Assembly (NCBI GenBank): GCA_036568605.1
Contig: DATCSE010000234.1
Location: forward strand, 1 to 14,138
Length of the DNA: 14,138 nt
Source of the DNA: DATCSE01 sp036568605
GTDB lineage: Bacteria; Pseudomonadota; Gammaproteobacteria; Burkholderiales; Burkholderiaceae_C
Direction of reading: 5' to 3'
Below, piece by piece: positions 14,022 to 14,138 of the stretch; position 1 is the first letter of the stretch; each line of letters begins with the position of its first letter. The notes under the pieces are model-generated. The model saw nothing but the letters and a program-made list of their open reading frames with translations. It was not told where the DNA came from and did not search any database. A program made the translations under genes and the position numbers.

Positions 14022-14138
14022 AACGGGGCCGATCGCCGCGTGCCAACGCCACGAACGCGCGCAGCTCGCCGACCAGCAGCCGCAACGGCGCAGCGAGCGC
14101 AGGGCTGGCACCCGGCGTTTCGTCGACATCGAACGGCG
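14014..14138 (-). CDS. C-terminal fragment of an unidentified protein (runs off the window)
   Basis: One minus-strand frame reads PFDVDETPGASPALAAPLRL, then LVGELRAFVALARGDRPRSG and a TGA stop at 14014-14016. Its composition looks coding and the other minus frames are rich in Arg and Cys. The 41 codons present carry no motif I recognise. A regulator or metabolic enzyme C-terminus is possible, but no function is claimed. It converges on the GntR gene with a 28-bp gap. Confidence 0.5.
   Translation of the reverse strand, partial: PFDVDETPGASPALAAPLRLLVGELRAFVALARGDRPRSG

Noticed and set aside
13257..14129. Minus-strand open frame opposite the GntR gene
   Set aside because: GntR has a full winged helix and FCD metal residues on the plus strand; the reverse frame is compositionally a shadow. 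The right-edge gene uses a different minus frame ending at 14014.

Overview
The window is GC-rich (roughly two thirds G+C by eye) and densely packed. Codon use, the class of ferredoxin-NADP+ reductase ending in AFVEK, beta-class GSTs, and a REP-like CCCTCTCCCGC/GCGGGAGAGGG hairpin array all point to a chromosomal segment of a betaproteobacterium, most likely Burkholderiales. This placement is inferred, since no rRNA or other phylogenetic marker lies in the window.

Left part (1-5072) is general metabolism and detoxification. It holds a putative secreted HEIGH zinc metallopeptidase (minus), divergent from a 2-keto-4-pentenoate hydratase-like enzyme (plus), then ferredoxin-NADP+ reductase (plus). 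Two dissimilar glutathione S-transferases follow (minus, 11 bp apart, the distal one overlapping the 3' end of fpr tail to tail). A LysR regulator is divergent from the GST pair, with a dyad-rich 122-bp region between them.

Right part (5098-13985) looks like a nitrogen-scavenging system for small ureido compounds. It contains an isochorismatase-fold cysteine hydrolase of the biuret/triuret hydrolase type (minus) and a CsbD-like stress protein (minus). A long co-directional plus-strand run then follows: allophanate hydrolase (AtzF), a Tat-exported substrate-binding protein, ABC permease, ABC ATPase, AtzG-like small subunit, AtzE-like amidase, AtzH-like SnoaL-fold protein and an FCD-type GntR regulator. 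The chemistry fits carboxybiuret -> 1,3-dicarboxyurea (AtzE with AtzG) -> allophanate (AtzH) -> ammonia and CO2 (AtzF). These are four of the five proteins of the known atzDGEHF cyanuric acid pathway; the ring-opening AtzD is not in the window. The isochorismatase-fold enzyme could feed the path from triuret (to carboxybiuret) or biuret (to allophanate). The atzG-E-H trio is also homologous to hpxXYZ of oxalurate catabolism, so the natural substrate is open.

Two features stand out. First, the same 12-mer TTCTTGCATACA lies upstream of both atzF and the isochorismatase-fold gene, in the same orientation relative to each gene. At atzF it forms a TCTTG-CATA-CAAGA dyad between candidate -35 and -10 elements and is one base away from the TTGTATACAA type of operator used by FCD-GntR regulators; the GntR at the cluster's end is the obvious candidate regulator. 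Second, a REP-like array with exact 39-bp period has become the in-frame C-terminal tail and stop codon of atzG, and its end supplies the best Shine-Dalgarno-like sequence for atzE. The window ends in the C-terminal 41 codons of an unidentified minus-strand gene.
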